In this document: positions 6,108-12,778 of the stretch, piece after piece | Layout: each line of letters begins with the position of its first letter | Numbering within the stretch: position 1 is the stretch's first letter | Source of the DNA: Candidatus Aenigmatarchaeota archaeon | Lineage (GTDB): Archaea; Aenigmatarchaeota; Aenigmatarchaeia; Aenigmatarchaeales; SZUA-1535 | NCBI GenBank assembly: GCA_015521535.1 | Contig: WAOA01000004.1 | Span: forward strand, 1-12,950 | Length of the DNA: 12,950 bases | Direction of reading: 5' to 3' | Position numbers and translations under genes: made by a program | Notes under the pieces: generated by a model | The model's input: only the letters and a program-made list of their open reading frames with translations | Database searches by the model: none | Told to the model about the DNA's origin: nothing

Positions 6108-6409
6108 AAATATGTAAAAAATGCGGACTTCCAAAGGATTTATGCGTTTGCGAAGCGATAGAAAGAGAGGCAGCAAAAATAAAAGTATACTTAGAGAAGA
6201 AGAGATACGGAAAAAACATGACGATTATAGAAGGAATATCAAAAGAAATGAATCCTGAAGAACTCGCAAGAAAATTGAAGAAAAAACTCGCTTGCGGAGG
6301 AACTTACAAAGATGGAAAAATAGAACTTCAGGGGGATCACAGAGAAAAAATTAAAAAAATACTCATAGATCAGGGATTCAGTGAAGAGCAGATAGAAGTG
6401 ATATTATGA
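6104..6409 (+). CDS. Translation initiation factor aIF1 (SUI1 family), apparent AUA start
   Basis: Archaeal SUI1/eIF1 homologue, about 101 residues, a 30S-bound factor that controls start-codon selection. The core is unmistakable (YGKNMTIIEGIS, LACGGTYKDGKIELQGDHR, and GFSEEQIEVIL at the end). Upstream of ATG 6218 the same frame encodes a conserved N-terminus with four cysteines (C4, C7, C14, C16 in EICKKCG...LCVC), as in many archaeal aIF1 proteins, so 6218 is not the real start. Between the in-frame TGA 6095-6097 and 6218 there is no ATG, GTG or TTG. ATA 6104 gives M(I)-E-I-C, lies 6 nt after GGAGGTGA, and overlaps the uL29 stop as ATAG. Alternatives are frameshifting from uL29, ATA 6110, or a sequencing error. 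Product sure; start inferred. Confidence 0.9.
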   Translation: MEICKKCGLPKDLCVCEAIEREAAKIKVYLEKKRYGKNMTIIEGISKEMNPEELARKLKKKLACGGTYKDGKIELQGDHREKIKKILIDQGFSEEQIEVIL

Positions 6410-6684
6410 TAACGCCAAAAAACATAGTAAAACACGAGCTCATAGGATTGGAAGTAGAAGTGGTTGAAGCATATAACAAAAAACAAATCGGAATAAAAGG
6501 TATAGTAGTAAACGAAACTAAAAAAATGCTCTGGATAGAAACGGAAAAGGGTATTAAAAAAATACAGAAAAGCGGCACGAAATTCATGTTTACACTTCCT
6601 GATGGAAAAAAAGTTAAGGTTAACGGAAATATAATAACTAAACGTCCTGAAGAAAGGTTGCGAATAAAGGTGAGAAAATGGTGA
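6406..6684 (+). CDS. rnp1: RNase P protein component 1 (Rpp29/Pop4 family)
   Basis: Archaeal RNase P protein 1, 92 residues, homologue of human Rpp29, which binds the RNase P RNA together with Rpp21 and aids tRNA 5'-leader removal. The Sm-like barrel is recognisable from IGLEVEVVEA, then GIKGIVVNETKKMLWIET, and TKFMFTLPDGKKVKVNG. Its length matches compact archaeal members. The start ATG 6406 overlaps the aIF1 stop as ATGA (6406-6409). Location between aIF1 and uS17 is the standard archaeal arrangement and supports the identification. Confidence 0.94.
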   Translation: MITPKNIVKHELIGLEVEVVEAYNKKQIGIKGIVVNETKKMLWIETEKGIKKIQKSGTKFMFTLPDGKKVKVNGNIITKRPEERLRIKVRKW

Positions 6685-7013
6685 GAAACATAGGTGTTCC
6701 GGCGAAACCGCCTGAAAGGGAATGTACAGATGTAAAATGCCCATGGCACGGAAAGCTTTCGCTACGCGGAAGAATGTTCACCGGTACTGTGGTATCTGCA
6801 AAAGGTCATAAGACCGCTGTGATTCAATGGAATTACGTTCATTATGTGCCAAAATACGAAAGATATGAAAGAAGAAAAACAAGAGTAGTTGCGTATAATC
6901 CCGAATGCATACATGCAAGAGAAGGAGATATAGTTAAAATAATGGAGTGTCGCCCTCTTTCCAAAACAAAGTCCTTTGTTGTAATAGAAGTTATAAAGCG
7001 TGGTGAGAAATGA
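6678..7013 (+). CDS. rps17: Small-subunit ribosomal protein uS17
   Basis: Ribosomal protein uS17, 111 residues, an OB-fold binder of 16S rRNA in the 30S body. It has the archaeal N-terminus [19 protein letters not shown] followed by [14 protein letters not shown], the [10 protein letters not shown] strand, and [20 protein letters not shown] near the C-terminus. ATG 6678 follows GGTGA (6669-6673) by 4 nt and overlaps the end of Rnp1 by 7 nt. The stop shares ATGA with uL14 at 7010-7013. The two Cys in the N-terminal ECTDVKCP segment are usual for archaeal members. Confidence 0.96.
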   Translation: MVRNIGVPAKPPERECTDVKCPWHGKLSLRGRMFTGTVVSAKGHKTAVIQWNYVHYVPKYERYERRKTRVVAYNPECIHAREGDIVKIMECRPLSKTKSFVVIEVIKRGEK

Positions 7014-7408
7014 AAGGTATCTCAGCAAAAATATCAAAAGCGTTGCAGGTAGGAAGTTATCTTAAATGTGCAGATAACTCAGGAGCAAAATTACTCCAAA
7101 TAATAGCGGTTAAAGGATACAAAGGAGTTAAAAGAAGACATCCTAGAGCGGGTGTTGGTGATATCGTATACTGCTCGGTTAAAAAAGGCGATCCAAAAGT
7201 AAGAAAGCAGGTTGTTATGGCTGTTATAGTTAGACAGAAAAAGGAATATAGAAGGGCGAATGGCATGAGAGTTAAATTCGAAGATAATGCTGCTGTACTT
7301 ATAAATGAAAAACGCGAACCTAGAGGAAGCGAAATAAAAGGACCAATAGCAAAGGAAGTTGTTGAGAGATTTCCTTCCATAGGAAAAATAGCAACAATAG
7401 TGGTTTAG
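7010..7408 (+). CDS. rpl14: Large-subunit ribosomal protein uL14
   Basis: Ribosomal protein uL14, 132 residues, at the subunit interface of the 50S and one of the most conserved ribosomal proteins. [38 protein letters not shown] and [20 protein letters not shown] are diagnostic and follow in order; [18 protein letters not shown] closes the protein. It starts inside the uS17 stop (ATGA). It is in its universal position between uS17 and uL24. Confidence 0.97.
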   Translation: MKGISAKISKALQVGSYLKCADNSGAKLLQIIAVKGYKGVKRRHPRAGVGDIVYCSVKKGDPKVRKQVVMAVIVRQKKEYRRANGMRVKFEDNAAVLINEKREPRGSEIKGPIAKEVVERFPSIGKIATIVV

Positions 7409-7416
7409 GTGATGGT

Positions 7417-7797
7417 ATGAAATTAAAATCGAAACAACCCAGAAAACAGAGAAAAGCGCTTTATAGTGCACCGCTTCATATTCGTCAGAAGTTAGTATCC
7501 GCAGCGCTAAGCAAAGAGTTGAGAAACCAATACGGTAAAAGAAACATTCCTGTCAGAACAGGAGATGAAGTTAAAATAATGCGCGGTGAATTCAAAGGAA
7601 GGGAAGGAAAAGTAGTTAAGGTTGATTTGAAAAAACTGAGAGTATACGTAGATTGTGCTGTAAGAAAAAAATCCACAGGTGAAGAAGTTCGCGTCCCTGT
7701 TCACCCGTCTAACGTTATAATAACAAAACTTAATTTAGAAGATAAAAAAAGACAGAAGATATTTGAAAGAATAGAAAAGGTGAAGGTGAATGCTTAA
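7417..7797 (+). CDS. rpl24: Large-subunit ribosomal protein uL24
   Basis: Ribosomal protein uL24, 126 residues, an early assembly protein that binds the 5' region of 23S rRNA. The N-terminal archaeal extension ([19 protein letters not shown]) leads into the KOW motif, [20 protein letters not shown] with [10 protein letters not shown] behind it. The C-terminal [16 protein letters not shown] strand is also typical. ATG 7417 lies 4 nt after GGTGA (7408-7412), which overlaps the uL14 stop. Its end overlaps eS4 by 8 nt. Confidence 0.96.
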   Translation: MKLKSKQPRKQRKALYSAPLHIRQKLVSAALSKELRNQYGKRNIPVRTGDEVKIMRGEFKGREGKVVKVDLKKLRVYVDCAVRKKSTGEEVRVPVHPSNVIITKLNLEDKKRQKIFERIEKVKVNA

Positions 7798-8458
7798 AAG
7801 ATTGGCACATCCGCTTGCAAAGGAAAAGAAAAAAGCGAAATTCGTAGCCAAACCTCGCGGCCCGCATCCTTTAAAACAGTCTATAGCGCTTTCCGCACTT
7901 TTAAGAGACTATCTTAACCTTGTAGAAACCTACAAGGAAGCAAAAAAAGTTATTAAAAGCGGTAAAGTAATGGTAGATGCCCGTGTAGTTAAAGATCATA
8001 GATTCGGTGTAGGAGTATTCGATGTTATCTCTATTCCGGAAATGAAAATGAATTTCAGAATAATACCGGAAAAAAATAAATTAGTGGCAAAAGAAATAGA
8101 TGAAAAAGAAGCAAAACTTAAGATATGCAAGATTATAGGCAAGCGCGCTGTTAAGGGCGGAAAAATCCAGTTTAATCTACATGATGGAAGAAACATTCTT
8201 GGTGAAAACTCCTATAAAGTTCAGGATTCTTTGCTAATAGAACTTCCAGAACAAAAAGTTTTGGAACACTTTCCGCTTCAGGAAAAAATGATTGCATTTG
8301 TTTTTAAAGGTAAGAATGCAGGTAAGCATGGTGTTATAGAAAAAGTTGAACGTGGATGGAGATTAAACAGGGTTTTAATCAAAGGTGAAGAAGAATTTTG
8401 GGTACCTTTCAAAAATCTTATGATAATAGGTAAAGAGGAACCGGCTATTAAGGTGTGA
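7790..8458 (+). CDS. rps4e: Small-subunit ribosomal protein eS4
   Basis: Ribosomal protein eS4, 222 residues, found in Archaea and eukaryotes only. It opens with [17 protein letters not shown] and the [13 protein letters not shown] segment, followed by an S4-type RNA-binding domain ([18 protein letters not shown], then [12 protein letters not shown]) and [11 protein letters not shown]-terminal KOW-like element appears as [16 protein letters not shown]. It lacks a few N-terminal residues seen in many archaeal eS4 (the GSRH segment), so it is slightly short. ATG 7790 lies 4 nt after the last base of the SD at GGTGA (about 7785-7789 overlapping) and the gene overlaps uL24; eS4 between uL24 and uL5 is an archaeal signature. 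Confidence 0.95.
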   Translation: MLKRLAHPLAKEKKKAKFVAKPRGPHPLKQSIALSALLRDYLNLVETYKEAKKVIKSGKVMVDARVVKDHRFGVGVFDVISIPEMKMNFRIIPEKNKLVAKEIDEKEAKLKICKIIGKRAVKGGKIQFNLHDGRNILGENSYKVQDSLLIELPEQKVLEHFPLQEKMIAFVFKGKNAGKHGVIEKVERGWRLNRVLIKGEEEFWVPFKNLMIIGKEEPAIKV

Positions 8459-8462
8459 AAGC

Positions 8463-8987
8463 ATGCAAGAAAGTAAACAAAAAGCGAATAATCCCATGCG
8501 TGAAATAAGAATAGAAAAGGTAACGATTAATATAGGTTGCGGTGAAGGAGGAGAAAAACTTGAAAGAGGTGTGAAACTCTTAGAAAAACTTACTGGTAAA
8601 AAGCCTTTGATAACTAAGACGCATAAAAGAACAACTTTCGGTATGGCGAAGAACAGACCCATAGGAACAAAGGTTACTTTACGTGGTAACGATGCAATAG
8701 AATTTTTGAAAAGAGCGTTTGACGCTGTAGAAAATAAAATTCCTTCTTCGAGTTTCGATGAATTTGGTAACTTTTCATTTGGTATAAAAGAATATATAGA
8801 TATTCCTGGAATGAAATTCGATCCCGAAATTGGCATTTACGGAATGGATGTTTGCGTTACGCTTGAAAGACCTGGTTATAGGGTAAAGCGTAAAAAGATT
8901 AAATCCAAAATCGGAAAGAAGCATGTTATAAAAAGAGAAGAGGCACAAGCGTGGGTAAAAGAAAAATTCGGGGTTGAGTTAATATGA
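8463..8987 (+). CDS. rpl5: Large-subunit ribosomal protein uL5
   Basis: Ribosomal protein uL5, 174 residues, part of the central protuberance, binding 5S rRNA together with uL18. Typical segments are [39 protein letters not shown] (archaeal signature), [18 protein letters not shown], and [19 protein letters not shown]. The start ATG 8463 is 4 nt past the eS4 stop, with a GGTGTGA sequence just upstream. An internal ATG (MREIRI) twelve residues in is an alternative, but the SD supports 8463. The stop overlaps uS14 as ATGA (8984-8987). Confidence 0.95.
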   Translation: MQESKQKANNPMREIRIEKVTINIGCGEGGEKLERGVKLLEKLTGKKPLITKTHKRTTFGMAKNRPIGTKVTLRGNDAIEFLKRAFDAVENKIPSSSFDEFGNFSFGIKEYIDIPGMKFDPEIGIYGMDVCVTLERPGYRVKRKKIKSKIGKKHVIKREEAQAWVKEKFGVELI

Positions 8988-9172
8988 GCAGAATAAAAAG
9001 AATTAAACAATTCCTTGGTGGGAAGCCTAAGAAAAGAACCACTGGAAAAGCGCTCTACATGTGTAGGCGCTGCGGAAGATACGGCGGAATAATAAATAAA
9101 TACGGACTTAGATATTGTAGACAATGCTTTCGTGAAATTGCAAGAAAATTAGGATTTAAAAAGTATTCATAA
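8984..9172 (+). CDS. rps14: Small-subunit ribosomal protein uS14, zinc-binding type
   Basis: Ribosomal protein uS14, 62 residues, in the 30S head. It is the zinc-binding (C+) form, with ligands C27, C30 (MCRRCGRYG) and C45, C48 ([15 protein letters not shown]). It carries a basic N-terminal segment before the first Cys that is a little longer than in the roughly 54-residue archaeal forms. The start shares ATGA with the uL5 stop, so translation is likely coupled. Order uL5-uS14-uS8-uL6 is universal. Confidence 0.96.
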   Translation: MSRIKRIKQFLGGKPKKRTTGKALYMCRRCGRYGGIINKYGLRYCRQCFREIARKLGFKKYS

Positions 9173-9182
9173 GGTGAAGAAA

Positions 9183-9569
9183 ATGCAGCACGATATACTC
9201 TCTGATGTGGCATCTGCAATAACGAACGCGGAAAGAGTAGGTAAACCTTTCGTTATAGTAAAAGCATCTAATCTCGTAAAGGAAATACTCAAAGTCATGC
9301 AGAAATACGAATACATAGGTGAGTTTGAATACATAGAAGATGGGCGCGGTGGTAAAATAAAAATAGAACTTTTGGGAAAGATAAATAAATGCGGTGCAGT
9401 TAGACCAAGATTTTCCGTGAAAAAGGATGAATTCGAAAAATACGAGCGCAGGTTTTTGCCTGCTGTGGGCTTCGGAATATTAATTCTCACCACTTCTCGT
9501 GGAGTTATGGCACATGAAGAGGCGAAGAAGCAAGGTATAGGAGGAAAATTGCTTGTATACGTTTATTAG
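9183..9569 (+). CDS. rps8: Small-subunit ribosomal protein uS8
   Basis: Ribosomal protein uS8, 128 residues, a central-domain 16S rRNA binder. [18 protein letters not shown] at the N-terminus, [20 protein letters not shown] in the middle, and [21 protein letters not shown] near the C-terminus (conserved Ser/Thr loop and helix) identify it. ATG 9183 is preferred over GTG 9174 because GGTGA at 9173-9177 precedes it by 5 nt. In bacteria S8 represses the spc operon by binding its mRNA; no matching element was identified here. Confidence 0.96.
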   Translation: MQHDILSDVASAITNAERVGKPFVIVKASNLVKEILKVMQKYEYIGEFEYIEDGRGGKIKIELLGKINKCGAVRPRFSVKKDEFEKYERRFLPAVGFGILILTTSRGVMAHEEAKKQGIGGKLLVYVY

Positions 9570-9579
9570 GTGTGAAATA

Positions 9580-10110
9580 ATGGAAAAGAAGGTAGAGATA
9601 CCAAACGACGTTGAGGTTACGGTGGAAGGAATGAAAGTTCATGTTAAAGGACCGAAGGGCGAATTGGAGAGAGATTTTTCATCACCATTATTCGATAAAG
9701 TAATAACGATTGGTGTTGAAAACAATAAATTTGTTGTTAAAACTAATAGTGATAGAAGAAAGGTCAAAGCAATGTCAGGCACTATATGTGCGCATGTAAG
9801 GAACATGATAAAGGGTGTTACTGAAGGATATAAATATAAACTTAGAGCAGTTTATATTCACTTTCCTATGAAAGTCGAGGTTAAAGGAAATGAAGTACAC
9901 ATTAAAAACTTTTTAGGTGAGAAAACAACGAGAGTTGCTAAGATAGTCGGAAACACAAAAGTTACAGTAAACGGCCAGGATATAACGGTTGAAGGAATAA
10001 ATAAAGAAGAAGTCGGTCAGACAGCAGCCAATCTTGAAAAAGCAACTATTGTGCGTGACAAAGATAGAAGATTATTCCAAGACGGAATTTATTTGGTGAG
10101 TAAAGAATGA
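9580..10110 (+). CDS. rpl6: Large-subunit ribosomal protein uL6
   Basis: Ribosomal protein uL6, 176 residues, near the factor-binding site of the 50S subunit. The two tandem repeats are visible: VEIPNDVEVTVEGMKVHVKG with PKGELERDF, and MKVEVKGNEVHIKNFLGEK. It ends with DRRLFQDGIYLVSKE, the usual archaeal C-terminus. ATG 9580 follows GGTGTGA by a few nt; the longer frame beginning at ATG 9553 would overlap uS8 and add nine non-conserved residues, so it was not used. The stop overlaps eL32 as ATGA (10107-10110). Confidence 0.96.
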   Translation: MEKKVEIPNDVEVTVEGMKVHVKGPKGELERDFSSPLFDKVITIGVENNKFVVKTNSDRRKVKAMSGTICAHVRNMIKGVTEGYKYKLRAVYIHFPMKVEVKGNEVHIKNFLGEKTTRVAKIVGNTKVTVNGQDITVEGINKEEVGQTAANLEKATIVRDKDRRLFQDGIYLVSKE

Positions 10111-10496
10111 AAAGATTGCTTAAACTTAGAAGGATACTGAAAAGGAAAAAACCAGATTTTCTTAGACAGGAGTGGTTTCGCTTTCCTAGATTGGGTAAGA
10201 AATGGCGCAGACCAAAGGGTAGGCACTCAAAGTTGAGAAAGCATGTAAAGAACAAAGGATATTTACCTAAACCAGGATATGGCTCGCCAGTGTCTGTTAG
10301 AGGTTTACATCCTTCTGGTCTGGAAGAAGTCCGCGTGTTTAATCCGCAGGAGGTTAAAAATTTGAATCCCAAGACACAGGCGGTGAGAATAGCATCAAGT
10401 GTTGGGATGAAAAAAAGGATTGAAATAATGAAAATAGCAAATGAACTTGGTATAAGAGTATTAAATCCTGTGAAACTCGAGAATAAAGGTGAATAG
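10107..10496 (+). CDS. rpl32e: Large-subunit ribosomal protein eL32
   Basis: Ribosomal protein eL32, 129 residues, specific to Archaea and eukaryotes. Diagnostic segments are KKPDFLRQEWFRFPRLGKKW, RRPKGRHSKLRKHVKNKGYL and GYGSPVSVRGLHPSGLEEV, with the C-terminal Rossmann-like part IASSVGMKKRIEIMKIANEL. It begins within the uL6 stop (ATGA). It is normally followed directly by eL19 in archaeal clusters; here a small zinc-ribbon gene lies between them. Confidence 0.96.
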   Translation: MKRLLKLRRILKRKKPDFLRQEWFRFPRLGKKWRRPKGRHSKLRKHVKNKGYLPKPGYGSPVSVRGLHPSGLEEVRVFNPQEVKNLNPKTQAVRIASSVGMKKRIEIMKIANELGIRVLNPVKLENKGE

Positions 10497-10497
10497 A

Positions 10498-10659
10498 ATG
10501 TTTATGATGGTTAGTGAAAAAAAATGTCCGTTTTGTGGCGTAGATGGCGACGAATGGAAAAATGAGCCAGTGATTTATAAATGTCCTAATTGCGACGCCC
10601 TTTTTAACAGGTTCGGTGTGATTTTTGCCGGCAAAAAAGAAGAACAAAAGATGTCGTGA
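10498..10659 (+). CDS. Small zinc-ribbon protein between eL32 and eL19, unrecognised
   Basis: A 53-residue protein missed by simple length cut-offs. It has two CxxC knuckles, C10/C13 (KKCPFCGVDG) and C29/C32 (YKCPNCDALFNRFG), the spacing of a four-Cys rubredoxin-like zinc ribbon, then a short charged tail. ATG 10498 is preceded by GGTGA (10488-10492) with a 5-nt spacer, exactly as for its ribosomal neighbours, and it lies 1 nt after the eL32 stop, so it is a true member of the operon. I know no standard ribosomal protein of this position. It may be a lineage-specific ribosome-associated or nucleic-acid-binding protein (inference); alternatives include a remnant of a transcription-factor-type ribbon. 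Confidence 0.82.
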   Translation: MFMMVSEKKCPFCGVDGDEWKNEPVIYKCPNCDALFNRFGVIFAGKKEEQKMS

Positions 10660-10664
10660 TTGTT

Positions 10665-11123
10665 ATGAGCGATATAAAATCGATTAAAAGAATAGCCTCA
10701 CGCTTGCTGAAATGCGGAATTACGAAAGTATGGATAGATCCGGAAAGGATTAACGAAGCAAAAAAAGCGATTACACGTGAAGACGTTAGGAAGTTGATAA
10801 AACAGGGTATAGTTAAAAAGATTAAAGAAGATAAAGAAAAAAATCCAGAAGCGAAGTACAAGGCAATGCAGAAAAAACGCGGGAGAAGACGCGGTCCCGG
10901 AAGCAGAAAAGGTGCGAAAAAGGCAAGAGAAGGGAAGAAAAAGAAATGGATGCTGAAAATAAGAGCTCAAAGAAAATTATTAAGGACTCTACGCGATAAA
11001 GGCGTGATAGATACTTCAACTTACAGAAAAGTTTATAGACTATCAAAAGGAGGAATGTTCAGAAGTAAAAAACATCTGTTGACTTACTTAGAAGAAAACG
11101 AACTTTTGAGGGAGAAAAAATGA
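10665..11123 (+). CDS. rpl19e: Large-subunit ribosomal protein eL19
   Basis: Ribosomal protein eL19, 152 residues, shared by Archaea and eukaryotes; its long helix reaches toward the small subunit. Seen here: IKRIASRLLKCGITKVWIDP, ITREDVRKLIKQGIVKK, the basic KKRGRRRGPGSRKGAKK stretch, then WMLKIRAQRKLLRTLRDKG and YRKVYRLSKGGMFRSKKHL. ATG 10665 starts the conserved N-terminus; the in-frame upstream codons from 10656 overlap the zinc-ribbon gene. Its SD is weak (GTGA), unlike most genes here, so coupling to the zinc-ribbon gene may matter. It ends in an ATGA overlap with uL18. Confidence 0.96.
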   Translation: MSDIKSIKRIASRLLKCGITKVWIDPERINEAKKAITREDVRKLIKQGIVKKIKEDKEKNPEAKYKAMQKKRGRRRGPGSRKGAKKAREGKKKKWMLKIRAQRKLLRTLRDKGVIDTSTYRKVYRLSKGGMFRSKKHLLTYLEENELLREKK

Positions 11124-11623
11124 AAAAAGGGTATATAGTTCAACATAGAAGGAGGAGAGAAAAGAAAACAAACTATAGGAAAAGATTAGCATTACTTAAA
11201 TCCGGAAAAATAAGAGTAGTTATAAGAAGATCCGTAAAGAATATTCGTATTCAATTTGTTGAATGGAACGGAAAAGGTGATGAGACACTTTCGCAAACCT
11301 TTTCAAAAGAACTTAAGAAATATGGGTGGGATCATTATTGTGGAAATGTTCCCGCTTCATACTTAACAGGATTCCTCGCTGGTATAAAGGCTAAGAAAAA
11401 AGGTATCAAAGAAGGTGTACTCGACATAGGGATTCAAACATCTACAAAGGGAAGCAGAATTTATGCTGCTCTAAAAGGTCTACTCGATGCCGGAATAGAA
11501 ATACCTCACTCACCGGAAATACTCCCTGCAGAGGATAGAATTTACGGGAAGCACATTTCAGATGAAATGGAAAATAAAGTTAAAGAAGTTATGAAAAACA
11601 TAGAAAGTAAAGAAGGTGAGTAA
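11120..11623 (+). CDS. rpl18: Large-subunit ribosomal protein uL18
   Basis: Ribosomal protein uL18, 167 residues, binds 5S rRNA in the central protuberance with uL5. HRRRREKKTNYRKRLALLKS is the archaeal N-terminus, followed by RVVIRRSVKNIRIQFVEW, ASYLTGFLAGIKAKKKG and YAALKGLLDAGIEIPHSPEI. At 167 residues it is shorter than the 190 or so usual in archaea, mostly at its C-terminal end. It starts inside the eL19 stop (ATGA); uS5 begins immediately after its stop (TAAATG). Confidence 0.95.
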   Translation: MKKGYIVQHRRRREKKTNYRKRLALLKSGKIRVVIRRSVKNIRIQFVEWNGKGDETLSQTFSKELKKYGWDHYCGNVPASYLTGFLAGIKAKKKGIKEGVLDIGIQTSTKGSRIYAALKGLLDAGIEIPHSPEILPAEDRIYGKHISDEMENKVKEVMKNIESKEGE

Positions 11624-12316
11624 ATGAGCGAATGGGTACCTAAAACTACACTTGGAAAAATGGTTCTTAACGGAGAAATAAAAAACATGGAAGAAGTATT
11701 CCTGAAAGGATATAAAATAATGGAGCCTGAAATAGTCGATATTCTACTTCCGAATTTGCAAACGGAAGTGTTTAAAATAGGCGGTGCAAGCGGAAAGGGT
11801 GGCGGTATAAGGCGTGTACCAGTAAGAAGAACTACACGCATGCATAAAAGCGGGAGAAGATTTAAAATCTCGATAATGGTTGCTGTTGGTAATGAAAATG
11901 GTTGGATTGGTGTAGGTATTGGTGAAGGTCCTTTGGGAAAGCAGAGAGAAGTGTACAAAAAAGCGATGAATAACGCGAAGAAAAATATAATTCCTGTAAT
12001 GCGTGGCTGTGGTTCTTGGGAGTGTAGATGCGGAACGCCTCATTCCATACCGTTTGCAGTAGAAGGTAAATGTGGTTCTGTTCGCGTTAAACTAATGCCT
12101 GCTCCGAAGGGTCTCGGCCTTTGCGTTCCAGATGAAATTAAAAAGCTTTTGAGATTAGCAGGAATAAAGGATGTGTGGATAAAATCACGCGGTGATACGA
12201 GAACCAGAATAAATTTTGTTCGTGCTGTTTTTGATGCTATTAGAAAACTTGCAAAATATAAAACAAACGAGGAGTTTAAAAAAATTTCTGGTTTATCGAT
12301 GGGTGGTAGTGAATGA
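11624..12316 (+). CDS. rps5: Small-subunit ribosomal protein uS5
   Basis: Ribosomal protein uS5, 230 residues, at the mRNA entry channel and involved in decoding accuracy. The archaeal N-terminus [19 protein letters not shown] leads to the double-stranded RNA-binding-like domain ([20 protein letters not shown], then GIGEGPLG) and the archaeal insertion [18 protein letters not shown]; the second domain shows [24 protein letters not shown] precedes the start by a few nt and overlaps the uL18 end. The stop overlaps uL30 as ATGA (12313-12316). Confidence 0.96.
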   Translation: MSEWVPKTTLGKMVLNGEIKNMEEVFLKGYKIMEPEIVDILLPNLQTEVFKIGGASGKGGGIRRVPVRRTTRMHKSGRRFKISIMVAVGNENGWIGVGIGEGPLGKQREVYKKAMNNAKKNIIPVMRGCGSWECRCGTPHSIPFAVEGKCGSVRVKLMPAPKGLGLCVPDEIKKLLRLAGIKDVWIKSRGDTRTRINFVRAVFDAIRKLAKYKTNEEFKKISGLSMGGSE

Positions 12317-12756
12317 TAGCAGTTATCCGTATAAGAGGCAGGGTTGGCGTGAGAAAAGAAATAGAAGATACTTTAAAAATGTTAAAACTTCACAGAAAGC
12401 ATCATTGCGTACTTTTAAATCTTACAGATTCAATTCGCGGAATGCTTCATAAGGTTAAAGATTATGTGACATGGGGAGAAATCTCTGAAGATGTTCTGAA
12501 AAAGCTTATAAGAAAAAGAGGAAGGAAGATAGGTAATAAAAGATTGAATGAAAAAGAGGCAGAAGAAATTTACAAAGAACTGGTTAATGCAAAGGATCAA
12601 CCATCGAAGATTCTTAAAAAATATAATGTTAAACCAGTTTTTCGTTTGACTCCACCTTCAAAGGGATTTAAAAAATCCATAAAGCAGCACTATCCTAAAG
12701 GCGAACTCGGTTATCGTGGCGAAAATATAAACGAACTTCTGGAAAGAATGATATAA
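12313..12756 (+). CDS. rpl30: Large-subunit ribosomal protein uL30 (archaeal/eukaryotic L7-like)
   Basis: Ribosomal protein uL30, 147 residues, of the long archaeal form. It shows [40 protein letters not shown] and [14 protein letters not shown] at the N-terminal half, and [20 protein letters not shown] with [14 protein letters not shown] near the end, all typical. It starts within the uS5 stop. It is the last gene of this operon in the window; most archaea continue with uL15 and secY, but here a T-rich gap and an unrelated gene follow. Confidence 0.96.
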   Translation: MIAVIRIRGRVGVRKEIEDTLKMLKLHRKHHCVLLNLTDSIRGMLHKVKDYVTWGEISEDVLKKLIRKRGRKIGNKRLNEKEAEEIYKELVNAKDQPSKILKKYNVKPVFRLTPPSKGFKKSIKQHYPKGELGYRGENINELLERMI

Positions 12757-12757
12757 T
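12750..12757 (+). promoter_or_regulatory. Possible TATA box for a leaderless downstream gene
   Basis: GATATAAT overlapping the uL30 stop is centred about 25 nt before ATG 12779, the distance expected if transcription starts at the ATG itself. No SD precedes that ATG, which fits leaderless initiation. Tentative because the region is AT-rich. Confidence 0.35.
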
Positions 12758-12767
12758 TTTTTTCTTT
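12757..12767 (+). terminator. T-rich tract after uL30, candidate terminator
   Basis: Seven Ts, a C and three more Ts follow the uL30 stop directly. Archaeal RNA polymerase terminates at T-tracts without needing a hairpin, and none is present here. The position after the last ribosomal gene supports termination of the operon. Confidence 0.5.
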
Positions 12768-12778
12768 ATAATATAGAT

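Noticed and set aside
6218..6409. ATG 6218 as the aIF1 start (63 residues)
   Set aside because: It would remove the conserved Cys-rich N-terminus and the first part of the core, and no SD lies in front of it, whereas GGAGGTGA precedes ATA 6104.
6370..6749. Two overlapping minus-strand ORFs opposite Rnp1
   Set aside because: Both are aromatic-rich shadows of Rnp1; their appearance as membrane-like proteins comes from reversed A-rich codons.
8375..8836. Minus-strand ORF of 153 codons opposite eS4/uL5
   Set aside because: Spans the junction of two well-supported ribosomal genes in antisense, no SD-like start, low-complexity Phe/Ser/Leu translation.
9553..9582. ATG 9553 as the uL6 start
   Set aside because: Overlaps uS8 by 17 nt, adds non-conserved residues and lacks an SD; ATG 9580 has the typical N-terminus.
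12216..12452. Plus-strand ORF of 78 codons across the uS5/uL30 junction
   Set aside because: Out of frame with both genes, whose products are unmistakable; no SD, no conserved residues.
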